Positions 6,923-15,526 of a stretch of DNA of 64,000 nt are shown piece by piece (within the stretch, counting starts at the first letter, position 1; each line of letters starts with the position of its first letter). The position numbers and the translations under genes are program-made. The stretch is from Bin87 sp963663945 (lineage in GTDB: Bacteria; Chloroflexota; Dehalococcoidia; Lucifugimonadales; UBA3495). Below the pieces are notes generated by a model. That model ran no database searches and was not told the DNA's origin. It worked only from the letters and a program-made list of their open reading frames with translations. The stretch spans positions 1,550,001 through 1,614,000 of the forward strand of contig OY760687.1 in assembly GCA_963663945.1 (NCBI GenBank), in the 5' to 3' direction.

Positions 6923-8364
6923 GCGTTAACCTCTTCATTCCAGTCCAGCATTATGATCTTTACGGCTTGCCCTGCGTTCTTCCGTGGCAGGTCGGACGGG
7001 CAGATCGCCAGTCCGTTGGCCTTGGACAGCGACGTCAGGATATTGGATCCCTGGGGCCCCGTCGGCGTGGCGTACCAGGTGCCGTCCCGGCGCTCAACCT
7101 CGACCCGGGCGTACACCCGCCGCCCGTCGCTGTTGAAAATCGGCCCGGTCAACACTCCTTCGACCGTCGGCCGAGCCAGCAGATCTCGTCCCAGCATTCG
7201 GCGCACGGCGGCTCGGCCGAACATTTCGAAAGCCAGCAGCGCGCTCACCGGATTCCCCGGCAGGCCCAACAAAGGCAACGGCTCGCGTCCCTCGCGCTGG
7301 ATAAGCCCGAACGCCAGCGGCTTGGCCGGTCGCATCCGCACCGACCAGAAGTTCATGTCCCCCCGCTGCTCCAGGACGTCTTTGACCATGTCATAGTCGC
7401 CCTTGGACACGCCGGCCGATGTGACCAGCAGGTCGGCGTCTGACGCGGCATCGATGCAACGGTGCAGGTCGTCCAGGTTGTCCCGCGCGATGCCGATCAT
7501 CTTCGCCACGCCACCGGCCGCTCGTACGGCGGCAGCCACGCTGCTGCTGTTGCTGTCGTAGATGTGACCCGGCGCAAGCTCGTCGCCCACCGTGGTCAAC
7601 TCGTCCCCCGTCGACAGCACCGCGATTACTGGTCGTCGGATCACCCTGGCTGTGGCCAAACCCAACGAGGCCAGCACTCCGGCTTCCGCAGGTCGAACCA
7701 CCGTACCCGCCGGCAACACCAACTCCCCGGCTCGGACGTCTTCGCCGGCCGGCCGGACATTGCTGCCCAGTGGCAGGGCCTTGCGGATGATGATCTCGTC
7801 CAGCGGCGTGCCGTCTCGCCTGCGGTCCAGTTCGTCGGTCTCCTCGAAGGGAACCACGGTGTCCGCGCCATTGGGCACCGGTGCGCCCGTCATGATCCGG
7901 ATCGCCTTGCCCCCGGTGACCGTCTGATCCGACACCTGCCCGGCCGCGACCGCTGAGATCACCGATAGCTTTGGCGAGTCTGCGTCGGCCGCGGCGATGT
8001 CGTCGTGCAGCACCGCGTAGCCGTCCATTGCCGAGTTGGCCAGCGGCGGCAGGTTCAGTGGGGAGGTGACGTCTTCCGCCAGCGCGAGACCCAGGCATTC
8101 CAGCACTGGCAGTTCCACCGCGTCCAGCGGGCTGAAGTGGGCGATGATGCGCTCGAAAGCCTGCTCCACCTCCAGCATGTCCTCATGGCCGTGGCCGTTG
8201 TCATGACCCCGGTGGCGGCCCCCGTGTCCGTGATGTCCATGAGCACGGTGACCGTCGTCGGCATGCCCGTGATCGACGTTGCCGTGATCATGGATGCTCT
8301 CATGGTCCCCGTCGCCGTGGGCGTCGTGGGCGTGCAGTTCTCGCGAGTTCGCGTGAGTAGTCAT
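6919..8364 (-). CDS. moeA: Molybdopterin molybdenumtransferase MoeA with a histidine-rich N-terminal extension
   Basis: MoeA inserts molybdate into adenylylated molybdopterin to give Moco. The catalytic body (from about residue 63, MLEVEQAFERII) is standard: NSAMDGYAV, RIMTGAPVPNGADTVV, STGDEL, TSAGVSKGDYD and LPGNPVSALLAF, with the C-terminal domain IV. The oddity is residues 5-62, a segment of about 60 residues with 18 histidines interleaved with Asp and Gly, of the type seen in metal-storing or metal-chaperone domains. I prefer the ATG at 8364; a GTG at 8421 would add 19 residues, and a TACGAT -10-like element lies at 8410-8415 between them. Likely clients in this window are the xanthine-dehydrogenase-like and formate-dehydrogenase-like enzymes. 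Confidence 0.9.
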   Translation of the reverse strand: MTTHANSRELHAHDAHGDGDHESIHDHGNVDHGHADDGHRAHGHHGHGGRHRGHDNGHGHEDMLEVEQAFERIIAHFSPLDAVELPVLECLGLALAEDVTSPLNLPPLANSAMDGYAVLHDDIAAADADSPKLSVISAVAAGQVSDQTVTGGKAIRIMTGAPVPNGADTVVPFEETDELDRRRDGTPLDEIIIRKALPLGSNVRPAGEDVRAGELVLPAGTVVRPAEAGVLASLGLATARVIRRPVIAVLSTGDELTTVGDELAPGHIYDSNSSSVAAAVRAAGGVAKMIGIARDNLDDLHRCIDAASDADLLVTSAGVSKGDYDMVKDVLEQRGDMNFWSVRMRPAKPLAFGLIQREGREPLPLLGLPGNPVSALLAFEMFGRAAVRRMLGRDLLARPTVEGVLTGPIFNSDGRRVYARVEVERRDGTWYATPTGPQGSNILTSLSKANGLAICPSDLPRKNAGQAVKIIMLDWNEEVNA

Positions 8365-8593
8365 GGCAATCGCGTCCGTGGCGGCGTGAAGGACGGCAAA
8401 CAACAAATAATCGTACCACACTCACCCGCTGGTTCCGACCACTTCGGCACGCGAAACCCCTCGGTACCAGGAAACATCCCAGACTTGCGACCGTCGTTGC
8501 GGCGCAAACGGGAAACGAGATCCCCGCGCAACCCGGCGTCCTGGTGGACGTTCACCGGGCGGCGCCGGCCTGCGTAGCAGCGGCCCTGGTATG

Positions 8594-11014
8594 CTACTCG
8601 CGAACCGTTGCTCCGGCTTCCCGTTCCAGCGCGCGGGTCAAACCGTTCACCGCACGGTTCACGTCCTCGGCAGTCAGTGTCCTGTCCGCTGACCGGAACC
8701 GGATGCGGAATGCCAGCGAACGCGTGCCCTCCGGCAGGTTCTCGCCAGCGTAAACGTCAAACAACTCGGCCCGTTCCACCAACCGCACTCTTTCGATGAG
8801 GCCCTGCACCCGGGAAGCCGGCACGTCGGTAGGCACCACCAGCGCCAGGTCGCGGTTTGCCGCGGGGAAACGCGACAACGACTCGAACCGACCGGCGTCC
8901 GGGCCTGCCTCCAGCAGATCGTCCAGCCGTACCTCGAAATAGACCACCGGGTCCGGACCCAGGTCGAACGCCTCCCGGATGTCCGGATGCAGCTCCCCAA
9001 TCACCCCCACACCCGACGCTTGCCCTGCGGCTGCCAGGATCCGAGCGCAGCGGCCCGGATGGAACATCGCATCGTCCTGGGACTCCAACGTTGTGGTTAT
9101 CCCCACTCGTTCCAGCGCGGTCGCCAGGGTTCCCGACAGGTCAAAAAAGTCCAACGGTTCGCTGGAACTCAGCCAGTTCGCGTCGTAACGCGGTCCGGAC
9201 ATCACGCCGGCTGCAATCTCGCGTTCTACGGGCAGCCCCGCGGCCTGCGGGATGAACGCCCTGCCCAGTTCGAAGAGCCGGAATCCCCCGTCATTATGGC
9301 CTCGGTTGTAGGCCAGCGTATTCAGAATGCTAGCCGCCAACGTCGGCCGCATGATGTCCTGTTCGGTGGACATCGGGTTCGTCACTCTAAGCACCCGGGA
9401 AACGCCCGCCGCTTCGCCGTTCACGCTTAGACGGTCCAGGTCGTCTGCGCTGACCAGGGGATAGCTGATCGTCTCCTCCATCCCTGCAGCCGACAACGCA
9501 TCCCGCAGTCCGTCCTTCAACGTAGTCATCTCGTTGGGCTGATGGTAGGGTATCGGCGACGCCAGCATCGTGGTGGGCACTTCGTCGTACCCGATGATGC
9601 GGATGACCTCCTCGATCAGGTCCTCTTCAATCGCGATGTCGCTGCGCCAGTAGGGCGGATCCGCCTCCAGGCTGTCGGGTCCCGTGCGCCTCGTCGTGAT
9701 CCCCAGGCTGTCCAGCACCGTCTCGGCCCGAGCGATGTCCAAGTCCATCCCCAGCACCTGCCGCAGCCGCGCCACCGTCAGGGGCACCGCCGGAACCTCG
9801 GCGTCAGCGGAGGGGAACACGTCGATGATGCCGGCCGCAGCCTGCCCGCCCGCGGTTTCCAGTATCAACTGCGTCGCGCGGCGCAGCGCGACGGGAGCCA
9901 ACTCCGGCCGCAACCCCTTCTCGAAGCGCAGGCTCGCCTCGGTCCGCAGGTTGAGGTCCGTCGACGTGCGCCGGTTGTTCAGCGGATGGAACGTCGCCGA
10001 CTCCAGCAGCATGTTGGTGGTGTTCGCCGTGATCTCGCTGTTCGCCCCGCCCATGACACCGCCGATGCCGATCGCCTGCGCCGGGTCCGCGATCAGGAGG
10101 TTATCGGCGGAGAGTTTGCGGTTCACCCCGTCCAGGGTGGCGAACTCCTCGCCCTCGGATGCTCGCCGCACCACCACGTGGTGGTCGGTCACGGTGTCCA
10201 GGTCAAAGGCGTGCAGAGGCTGGTTGAACTCCAGCATCACGTAGTTGGTCACGTCCACCACGTTGTTGATGGGTCGCAACCCGGCTCGGTTCAGCCGTTC
10301 CTGCAGCCACTGCGGTGACGGTCCAATGCTGATGCCGGTGATCACCGATGCAGTGTAGCGTTGGCAGAGTTCCGGGTCTTCGATGGTCACTTTGGCTAGT
10401 GCATCGACCGCGATATCCGTCTCGGAGTATCTGATATCGGGAACACGCACCGGCTGACCGGTAATCGCTCCGATCTCCCGCGCCACGCCCAGGATGGACA
10501 GGCAGTCGCCCCGGTTCGGTGTCAGCTCCAGTTCGAGGAAGGTGTCGCCCAGTACTTCATCCAGTGGGGCGCCCACGACCGCGTCATCCGGAAGAACGAT
10601 GATCCCCTCGTGCTCATCGGAAATCTCCAGTTCCGCTTCAGAGCAGATCATCCCCTCCGAAACAACGCCGCGTATCGTCGCCGGCTTGAGTTCCTCCCGA
10701 CGCCCGCTGTGCATGTTCATCAGGGTGACGCCGGGTCGAGCGAAGCAGATCTTCTGGCCAGCAGCCACGTTGGGCGCCCCGCAGACCACTTCCAGCGCCG
10801 GTCCGTCGCCCGGATCAACCTCGCAAAGCGTGAGAGTGTCGGCGTTGGGATGCGGCCTCGTGGCGCGGACATACCCGACGACACAGCCCTCCCAGCCGCC
10901 GCGCGTGAAGACGTCGCCCACCTCAATGCCCCCCATGGTCAACCGGTGAGCCAACTCATCAGGGTCGAGCGCAATGTCGACGTACTCGGAAAGCCAGGAA
11001 AAAGGAATCAGCAT
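8594..11014 (-). CDS. pheT: Phenylalanine--tRNA ligase beta subunit
   Basis: This is the large subunit of the alpha2-beta2 PheRS in the cytosol, about 806 residues and full length. It starts MLIPFSWLSEYVDI. An EMAP-II-like tRNA-binding domain (residues about 40-150) follows, then the B3/B4 editing region (RPINNVVDVTNYVMLE, HAFDLD), the B5 domain and the catalytic-core-like domain (EEVIRIIGYDEVPTT). The C-terminal ferredoxin-fold anticodon-binding domain contains RFPAANRDLALVV. I use ATG 11014; a TTG six codons upstream also opens the frame. pheS lies 33 bases upstream on the same strand. Confidence 0.97.
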   Translation of the reverse strand: MLIPFSWLSEYVDIALDPDELAHRLTMGGIEVGDVFTRGGWEGCVVGYVRATRPHPNADTLTLCEVDPGDGPALEVVCGAPNVAAGQKICFARPGVTLMNMHSGRREELKPATIRGVVSEGMICSEAELEISDEHEGIIVLPDDAVVGAPLDEVLGDTFLELELTPNRGDCLSILGVAREIGAITGQPVRVPDIRYSETDIAVDALAKVTIEDPELCQRYTASVITGISIGPSPQWLQERLNRAGLRPINNVVDVTNYVMLEFNQPLHAFDLDTVTDHHVVVRRASEGEEFATLDGVNRKLSADNLLIADPAQAIGIGGVMGGANSEITANTTNMLLESATFHPLNNRRTSTDLNLRTEASLRFEKGLRPELAPVALRRATQLILETAGGQAAAGIIDVFPSADAEVPAVPLTVARLRQVLGMDLDIARAETVLDSLGITTRRTGPDSLEADPPYWRSDIAIEEDLIEEVIRIIGYDEVPTTMLASPIPYHQPNEMTTLKDGLRDALSAAGMEETISYPLVSADDLDRLSVNGEAAGVSRVLRVTNPMSTEQDIMRPTLAASILNTLAYNRGHNDGGFRLFELGRAFIPQAAGLPVEREIAAGVMSGPRYDANWLSSSEPLDFFDLSGTLATALERVGITTTLESQDDAMFHPGRCARILAAAGQASGVGVIGELHPDIREAFDLGPDPVVYFEVRLDDLLEAGPDAGRFESLSRFPAANRDLALVVPTDVPASRVQGLIERVRLVERAELFDVYAGENLPEGTRSLAFRIRFRSADRTLTAEDVNRAVNGLTRALEREAGATVRE

Positions 11015-11047
11015 CGCATCCGTGACCTGCAACTGATCGCTAACGGA

Positions 11048-12109
11048 TCAGAACTGCCGCAAGAACCTCACATCGTTTCGGTAGAAGTGCCTGATGTCGT
11101 CGATCCCGTACTTCAGCATCCCGATGCGTTCCGGCCCCATGCCGAAGGCGAACCCGGTGTAACGCTGGGGGTCGTACCCCACGCCTTCCAGCACCTTCGG
11201 GTGTACCATCCCCGCGCCCATGATCTCGATCCAGTCCTCATCCCGGTTGATGGGACGCCGCCCAGTCTCCGGATCCACAAAGTTCGAGATCGACATGTCG
11301 ACCCCCGGCTCAACGAATGGGAAGTAGTCGCACCGGAACCGGATCTGCCGGTCCTCGCCGAACACACGGCGCGCGAACTCGTACAGCGTGCCCTTGAGGT
11401 CGGCGAAGGTGATCCCCTCTGCCACGGCGAGCCCCTCAATCTGGTAGAAATGCCACTCGTGGGTGGCATCGGTGGCTTCGTAGCGGTAGCACTTGCCCGG
11501 CACCACTACTCGCACCGGAGGATCCTGCGCCTCCATCACCCGCGCCTGCATCGGGGATGTGTGCGTGCGCAACAGCATCGGTTGCTGACCGTCTTCGTTC
11601 ACATAATCGATCCACAGCGAGTTCCACATGTCCCGCGCCGGGTGGCCGGCTGGGATGTTGAGCATCTCGAAGTTGTAATGGTCCAGCTCAACTTCCGGCC
11701 CCTCCACCACGCTGAACCCCATCGCCATGAACGCCGCGCAAATCTCGCGCACAATCTGGGTAGTAGGATGCAACCGCCCGGTAACCACCGGGCGCCCCGG
11801 CAGCGTGACGTCCAGCGCGTCCTGCGACGCCAGCGCAGCCTGGGCAATCTCTCGGGTGCGACGCGCCAGCGCCTCTTCCAGTACATTCTTGGCCTGGTTG
11901 GCCTGGGAACCCACCTCGCGCCTTTGGCCAGGTTCCAGTTGCGGCAGCGACCGCAGCAGTCCTGTGAGTTTCCCCCGTCGGCCCAGGTAGGCTACGCGCC
12001 ACTCCTCCGCTCCGGCAGACTCGCCGATGCTGTTCAGCTCGTCGAGCGCGTCGCGGGTCAGTTGGTTGATGGATTCTACGGAAAGCGCGTCTGGCATGAG
12101 AAGGGACAC
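11048..12109 (-). CDS. pheS: Phenylalanine--tRNA ligase alpha subunit
   Basis: This is the catalytic subunit that activates Phe and charges tRNA-Phe. The N-terminal coiled coil contains the usual AYLGRRGKLTGLLRSLP. Class II motifs follow: HPTTQIVREICAAFMAMGF, motif 2 around CYRYEATDATHEWHFYQIEG, and motif 3 GFAFGMGPERIGMLKYGI. The frame can begin at GTG 12109 or ATG 12097; AGGTG lies nine bases before the ATG, so the shorter form is quite possible. A good promoter sits just upstream. Confidence 0.97.
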   Translation of the reverse strand: MSLLMPDALSVESINQLTRDALDELNSIGESAGAEEWRVAYLGRRGKLTGLLRSLPQLEPGQRREVGSQANQAKNVLEEALARRTREIAQAALASQDALDVTLPGRPVVTGRLHPTTQIVREICAAFMAMGFSVVEGPEVELDHYNFEMLNIPAGHPARDMWNSLWIDYVNEDGQQPMLLRTHTSPMQARVMEAQDPPVRVVVPGKCYRYEATDATHEWHFYQIEGLAVAEGITFADLKGTLYEFARRVFGEDRQIRFRCDYFPFVEPGVDMSISNFVDPETGRRPINRDEDWIEIMGAGMVHPKVLEGVGYDPQRYTGFAFGMGPERIGMLKYGIDDIRHFYRNDVRFLRQF

Positions 12110-12141
12110 CTGCGCCGGGCAAATACAAAAGGGCAGGCAAA

Positions 12142-12171
12142 ATTATAGGCAGCGCCGCCCGCGAGGGTCAA
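12142..12171 (-). promoter_or_regulatory. Sigma-70-type promoter of pheS-pheT
   Basis: On the minus strand TTGACC (12166-12171) and a perfect TATAAT (12142-12147) are 18 bases apart. The -35 box overlaps the end of the upstream esterase gene, so pheST starts its own transcript despite following another minus-strand gene closely. Confidence 0.7.
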
Positions 12172-13064
12172 GAAATCTCCAGACCCAAACGCTCCGCCAA
12201 CCAGGCTCCCCGCACTTGCGCGTGAATGTGCCCGCCGCCTTCCGCCGCCCCGTCGTAGACCCTGAACTCGCAATCCGGCAGCGCTTCCGCCAGTACCTCT
12301 GCAAACGGCAGCGGGCACAGGCTGCGGTCGAACCGTCCCGCGCTCATCAGAACGGGACATCGCACCGCTGGTGCGGTGGTCACCGGGTTGACTACCGACA
12401 GCAGTGACTCGACTGCGCTTTCGCTGCCTGGATTTGCCCTCAGGTAATCGCCCAATTCCGCCAGTGGATAGCCCAATCCGGGTTCCAACGCCGCCGCATG
12501 CCCCAGCGCCATCGGCGTGTCTGCCGCCACCGCCGCAACTGCAGGTCGGCGGGCTGCGGCAGCCAGCGCCAGGCTCGCGCCCAGCCCTGCGCCCGTGAGC
12601 CCCACGGCGCCGGAAAGTTCTGCCACGTTTTGCGCGCTCAAAACGTCCACCGCCCGCAGCGCGTCGGCATACGCGCCGAAGAGCGTGTAGGTACCCGCGC
12701 TTTCGATGCCATCGGTCAACAGACCCGGATAGCTCGCCCGCACCTGGCCGTCACTGTTCCGCTGCCCCCGGTGCGTCGCGTTCATCACCACGGCCCGCTC
12801 GCGCAGCGGAGTGTAGATGATGTCGTGCACGCTGGCGTAATCGGGCATCCTGACCAGCGCCGGAAACGGCCCGTCCCCGTGCGGCACCGACAGCCACGCG
12901 AACAACCGGTGTCCGCCGGCGCTCGTATAGCGCATCTGGAACACGTCCCACTCAGGTTGCGAATAGAACGCGTCGCGCGCAATCTCAATATCAGGCGCAG
13001 TTTCGGCCAACTGCGCCTCGATCCTATCCCAGAAATCGTCGGACCGCTGTCTTGCGGATGTCAT
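12168..13064 (-). CDS. AXE1-type alpha/beta-hydrolase paralogue lacking the nucleophilic serine
   Basis: This 298-residue protein resembles the acetyl-xylan-esterase (AXE1) family and its upstream neighbour. The ATG at 13064 overlaps the neighbour's stop (ATGA). Shared landmarks are FAWLSVPHGDGPFPALVRMP, SYPGLLTDGIES, a late Asp in AGRFDRSLCP and a late His in GGGHIHAQ. The nucleophile elbow, GSSQGGG in the neighbour, reads GAGLGAS here, so by eye alignment the catalytic Ser is Gly. It is therefore probably not a normal esterase: a binding or partner subunit, or a decaying duplicate, are possible. The high GC and lack of stops argue that it is still under selection. Confidence 0.75.
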   Translation of the reverse strand: MTSARQRSDDFWDRIEAQLAETAPDIEIARDAFYSQPEWDVFQMRYTSAGGHRLFAWLSVPHGDGPFPALVRMPDYASVHDIIYTPLRERAVVMNATHRGQRNSDGQVRASYPGLLTDGIESAGTYTLFGAYADALRAVDVLSAQNVAELSGAVGLTGAGLGASLALAAAARRPAVAAVAADTPMALGHAAALEPGLGYPLAELGDYLRANPGSESAVESLLSVVNPVTTAPAVRCPVLMSAGRFDRSLCPLPFAEVLAEALPDCEFRVYDGAAEGGGHIHAQVRGAWLAERLGLEIS

Positions 13065-14008
13065 GTCGTCGTCGCCCGCGCGTTGTCCACGCCGATGCGT
13101 TGTTCCAGCCAGGCCCGTTCCCGCCCCGGGTACTCGTGCGCGTTGCCGTGACCCGACTCCGGAAACAGCCACAACTCCCGCTCACCGCCCAGCAGCCGAT
13201 ACGCCGCGTAGCTGGTTTCGGGAGGGCAGACCTCGTCCTCCATGGCAATACCCACCACCATGGGGCACTTGATGCGCGGCGCGAAGTTCACCGCGTCAAA
13301 ATAGCGCAACGTGTCCAGCATCTGCTCGGTCCTTTCCGGATACGCCCGCTGGTAGCACGAAAGCTCGTCGTATGGGTAGCTGCGCAGCATCCGCGTGGAC
13401 TCCGGGTAGCAGCACAGGAACGGGTAGCCCGCGACGCCGGCCTTGATCTCGGGTCGCAGCGCCGAGGTGATCAGGGTCAATCCGCCGCCCTGGCTGCTGC
13501 CGCAGCAGTAGATCCGTTCGGCGTCAATTTCCGGCCGCGAGAGCAGGAAATCGACCCCGCGCACGCAGTCTGAGATAACACCCTTGTAGCTGTACGTGTC
13601 CCGGTCCTCAACCCCGCTGGTCAGCAGGCCAGGGTACCCGGGATTGAACTCGCCACTGCTGGGCAGTTTGCCTCGTACCGCCACCGATAGAACGGCCACA
13701 CCCTTCGCGCCCCAGTCCCGTCGCAACGCTGGCTCGGATTTGTACCCCGGCAGGTGCAGTATCGCCGGAAACGGACCATTGCCCTCGGCCGGCAGCGCGT
13801 ACCACGCGAATATCTCCAGTCCGCCGAGGCTCCGATACGTCACCTGGTGCACCCTCGCAGTATCGCTGCTGCGCAGCGGGTCCCACTCGCACGTGGCGTC
13901 CAGCGGTGTCCCGTCGAGGTCGGACCGCACTTCCTGCCAGAAACGATCGAAATCGTCAGGGCACGTAACCTCGGTGACGAATGACTCCAGGTCCGCTTTT
14001 GTGGCCAT
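13061..14008 (-). CDS. Acetyl-xylan-esterase-like alpha/beta hydrolase (AXE1 family)
   Basis: This 315-residue hydrolase is predicted to deacetylate sugars or related esters. The AXE1 layout is clear: an N-terminal segment FDRFWQEVRSDLD, oxyanion region PFPAILHLPGY, SYKGVISDCVRGVDFLLSRP, nucleophile elbow CCGSSQGGG, acid residue in GIAMEDEVCPP, and His in PESGHGNAHE. It has no signal peptide, so it acts in the cytosol on imported substrates. AAGGAG lies nine bases before the ATG. It forms an operon with the nucleophile-less paralogue downstream. Confidence 0.85.
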   Translation of the reverse strand: MATKADLESFVTEVTCPDDFDRFWQEVRSDLDGTPLDATCEWDPLRSSDTARVHQVTYRSLGGLEIFAWYALPAEGNGPFPAILHLPGYKSEPALRRDWGAKGVAVLSVAVRGKLPSSGEFNPGYPGLLTSGVEDRDTYSYKGVISDCVRGVDFLLSRPEIDAERIYCCGSSQGGGLTLITSALRPEIKAGVAGYPFLCCYPESTRMLRSYPYDELSCYQRAYPERTEQMLDTLRYFDAVNFAPRIKCPMVVGIAMEDEVCPPETSYAAYRLLGGERELWLFPESGHGNAHEYPGRERAWLEQRIGVDNARATTT

Positions 14009-14041
14009 GTTCAGGCTCCTTGCATCGCGTGCGACGGCCCC

Positions 14042-14047
14042 ATTATA
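14042..14047 (-). promoter_or_regulatory. -10 element for the esterase operon
   Basis: A perfect TATAAT on the minus strand lies 33 bases before the esterase ATG. The matching -35 (TTCGTC, 16 bases away) is poor, so only the -10 is supported. Confidence 0.4.
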
Positions 14048-14184
14048 GCCTCACGCCAATCCCGACGAATACGACTGCCAGCCGCCCGACCGGGCGATCA
14101 TTTTCTCCGCCAATAGCATCATCCACGTCAATCCTGTGCATCCATGCGATATTGCGCTTCCCAACCGTCGGCCAGAGTGCCCGG

Positions 14185-14193
14185 TGTTATAAT
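14185..14193 (+). promoter_or_regulatory. Extended -10 promoter of the dehydrogenase gene at 14245
   Basis: TGT followed by a perfect TATAAT fits the extended -10 form that can work without a -35 box. No good -35 is visible. It lies 51 bases before the ATG in the divergent intergenic region. Confidence 0.45.
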
Positions 14194-14244
14194 TCCGCCA
14201 CTTGCCGCCGCACGAACATCGGCGCGTTTCAGGAGCAAACACCT

Positions 14245-15150
14245 ATGAAAGCTGGGTTTATCGGGGTTGGCAACATGGGCAACCCCATGGCCGCCAACAT
14301 GATCAAGGCTGGGCATCAGCTTACCGTCCACGACCTGCGCCGGGAATCCGCAATCAACCTGCTGGAAATGGGCGCTGAATGGTCCGACACGCCTTCCGGC
14401 TGCGTGAGCGGCAACGATGCCGTGTTCACCTCTCTCCCCGTGCCGAGGGACGTCGAAGCCGTCGTCATGGGCGAGAACGGCATCATGTCCGCCGCCGGCT
14501 CCGGCGACGTTTACGTCGACCTCTCCACCAATTCGCCCACAGTCATCCGCCGCATCCACGACGATTGCGCCGCCCGCGGGGTGACCGTGCTGGATGCCCC
14601 GGTGAGCGGTGGCGTGTACGGTGCGGCCGCCGGCACCCTGGCCGTCATGGTTGGAGGCGACGAAGACACCTATAACACCGTCAAACCCATGCTCGACGCC
14701 ATCGGCGCCCACGTGGTCTATTGCGGCGAAATCGGCAACGGCATGGTCACCAAGATCTGCAACAACCTTCTCTCAATGGGCATCGGTGTGCTGATGGCTG
14801 AGGCCCTCACGCTGGGCGTCAAGGCTGGCGTTTCCCTGGAGACCCTCGCCGATGTCATCGCCAACAGCAGTGGCGGCAACCGGCGCCTTGTCGAAAAGTT
14901 CCCACGATACCTCTTTGCGGATAACTTCGAGCCTGGCTTTGCCACCGCCCTGGCCGCCAAGGACGTCCGTCTCGCCACCGACCTCGGCCGCGAGTACGGC
15001 ATCCCCATGGAACTTTCCAACCTGGTCGACCAGCGCCACGTCGAAGCCCTCTTCCGCGGCTGGGGCCCCGAGGACTCCGACGCAGTCGCCAAGCTCCAGG
15101 AGGAAAAGTCCGGCGTCCAACTCCGCTTCGGCAACATGGGAGAAAGCTGA
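14245..15150 (+). CDS. NAD(P)-dependent beta-hydroxyacid dehydrogenase (3-hydroxyisobutyrate dehydrogenase family)
   Basis: This 301-residue oxidoreductase oxidises beta-hydroxy acids such as 3-hydroxyisobutyrate or tartronate semialdehyde-type substrates. The N-terminal Rossmann motif GFIGVGNMGNPMAANM is followed by the family signature DAPVSGGVYGAAAGTLAVMVGG. The catalytic Lys lies in GNGMVTKICNNLL, and the C-terminal helical domain has ALAAKDVRLATD. CAGGAG lies nine bases before the ATG at 14245. It heads a co-directional run that includes two selenoprotein genes. Confidence 0.9.
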   Translation: MKAGFIGVGNMGNPMAANMIKAGHQLTVHDLRRESAINLLEMGAEWSDTPSGCVSGNDAVFTSLPVPRDVEAVVMGENGIMSAAGSGDVYVDLSTNSPTVIRRIHDDCAARGVTVLDAPVSGGVYGAAAGTLAVMVGGDEDTYNTVKPMLDAIGAHVVYCGEIGNGMVTKICNNLLSMGIGVLMAEALTLGVKAGVSLETLADVIANSSGGNRRLVEKFPRYLFADNFEPGFATALAAKDVRLATDLGREYGIPMELSNLVDQRHVEALFRGWGPEDSDAVAKLQEEKSGVQLRFGNMGES

Positions 15151-15170
15151 CCCATCGCTAATGGGTCAGC
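15146..15170 (+). terminator. 10-bp hairpin between the dehydrogenase and the next gene
   Basis: GCTGACCCAT and ATGGGTCAGC, with a five-base loop, overlap the dehydrogenase stop and the first possible ATG of the next gene. There is no T-run, so it may be an attenuator or a translation-control hairpin rather than a full terminator. Confidence 0.45.
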
Positions 15171-15526
15171 ATGCGGCGAGGCTGGATTTGTTCCGATCGA
15201 TCCACCCCACGACCGGCAAGCCCGCGTACACCACCCGCTACGTGTACGCCGACACCACGCTGTCCACCCACGGTGGCAACGTCGGCAAGGTCAGCGTCAC
15301 CAGCGAGGAGCACACGCGCCTCCAGCAGATGGCCGAATACCTCGAACGCTGTTGCAATGACCTCAACGCCGACGGATACGACGTCATCGCCATCACCCCC
15401 GTCATCAGCGGCCGTACCGCCTACACCCACTCGGAGGCCACCGACATCCACCCCGGCCACGGATATAGCGTCACCGACGGCCTTATTATCACCGGCCGCC
15501 TCAAACCGCCCGAGACTAACTCATGA
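15161..15526 (+). CDS. Small uncharacterised protein
   Basis: This protein of 121 residues or slightly fewer has no family I recognise. Visible features are an Arg/Tyr-rich start (TTRYVYADTTLSTHGG), a helix with two cysteines (MAEYLERCCNDL), then alternating strands (YDVIAITPVISGR) and a histidine-rich turn (DIHPGHGYSVTDGLIITG). The ATG at 15161 lies inside a hairpin and has no binding site. TTG at 15188, preceded by GGCGAGG, is an equal candidate. It overlaps the next gene by four bases (ATGA), so the two products probably act together. Confidence 0.55.
   Translation: MGQHAARLDLFRSIHPTTGKPAYTTRYVYADTTLSTHGGNVGKVSVTSEEHTRLQQMAEYLERCCNDLNADGYDVIAITPVISGRTAYTHSEATDIHPGHGYSVTDGLIITGRLKPPETNS

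Noticed and set aside
8055..8303. His/Asp-coding tandem pattern inside moeA as a DNA repeat or CRISPR-like array
   Set aside because: The repetition follows from the His-rich protein segment; no regular spacer-repeat units are present.
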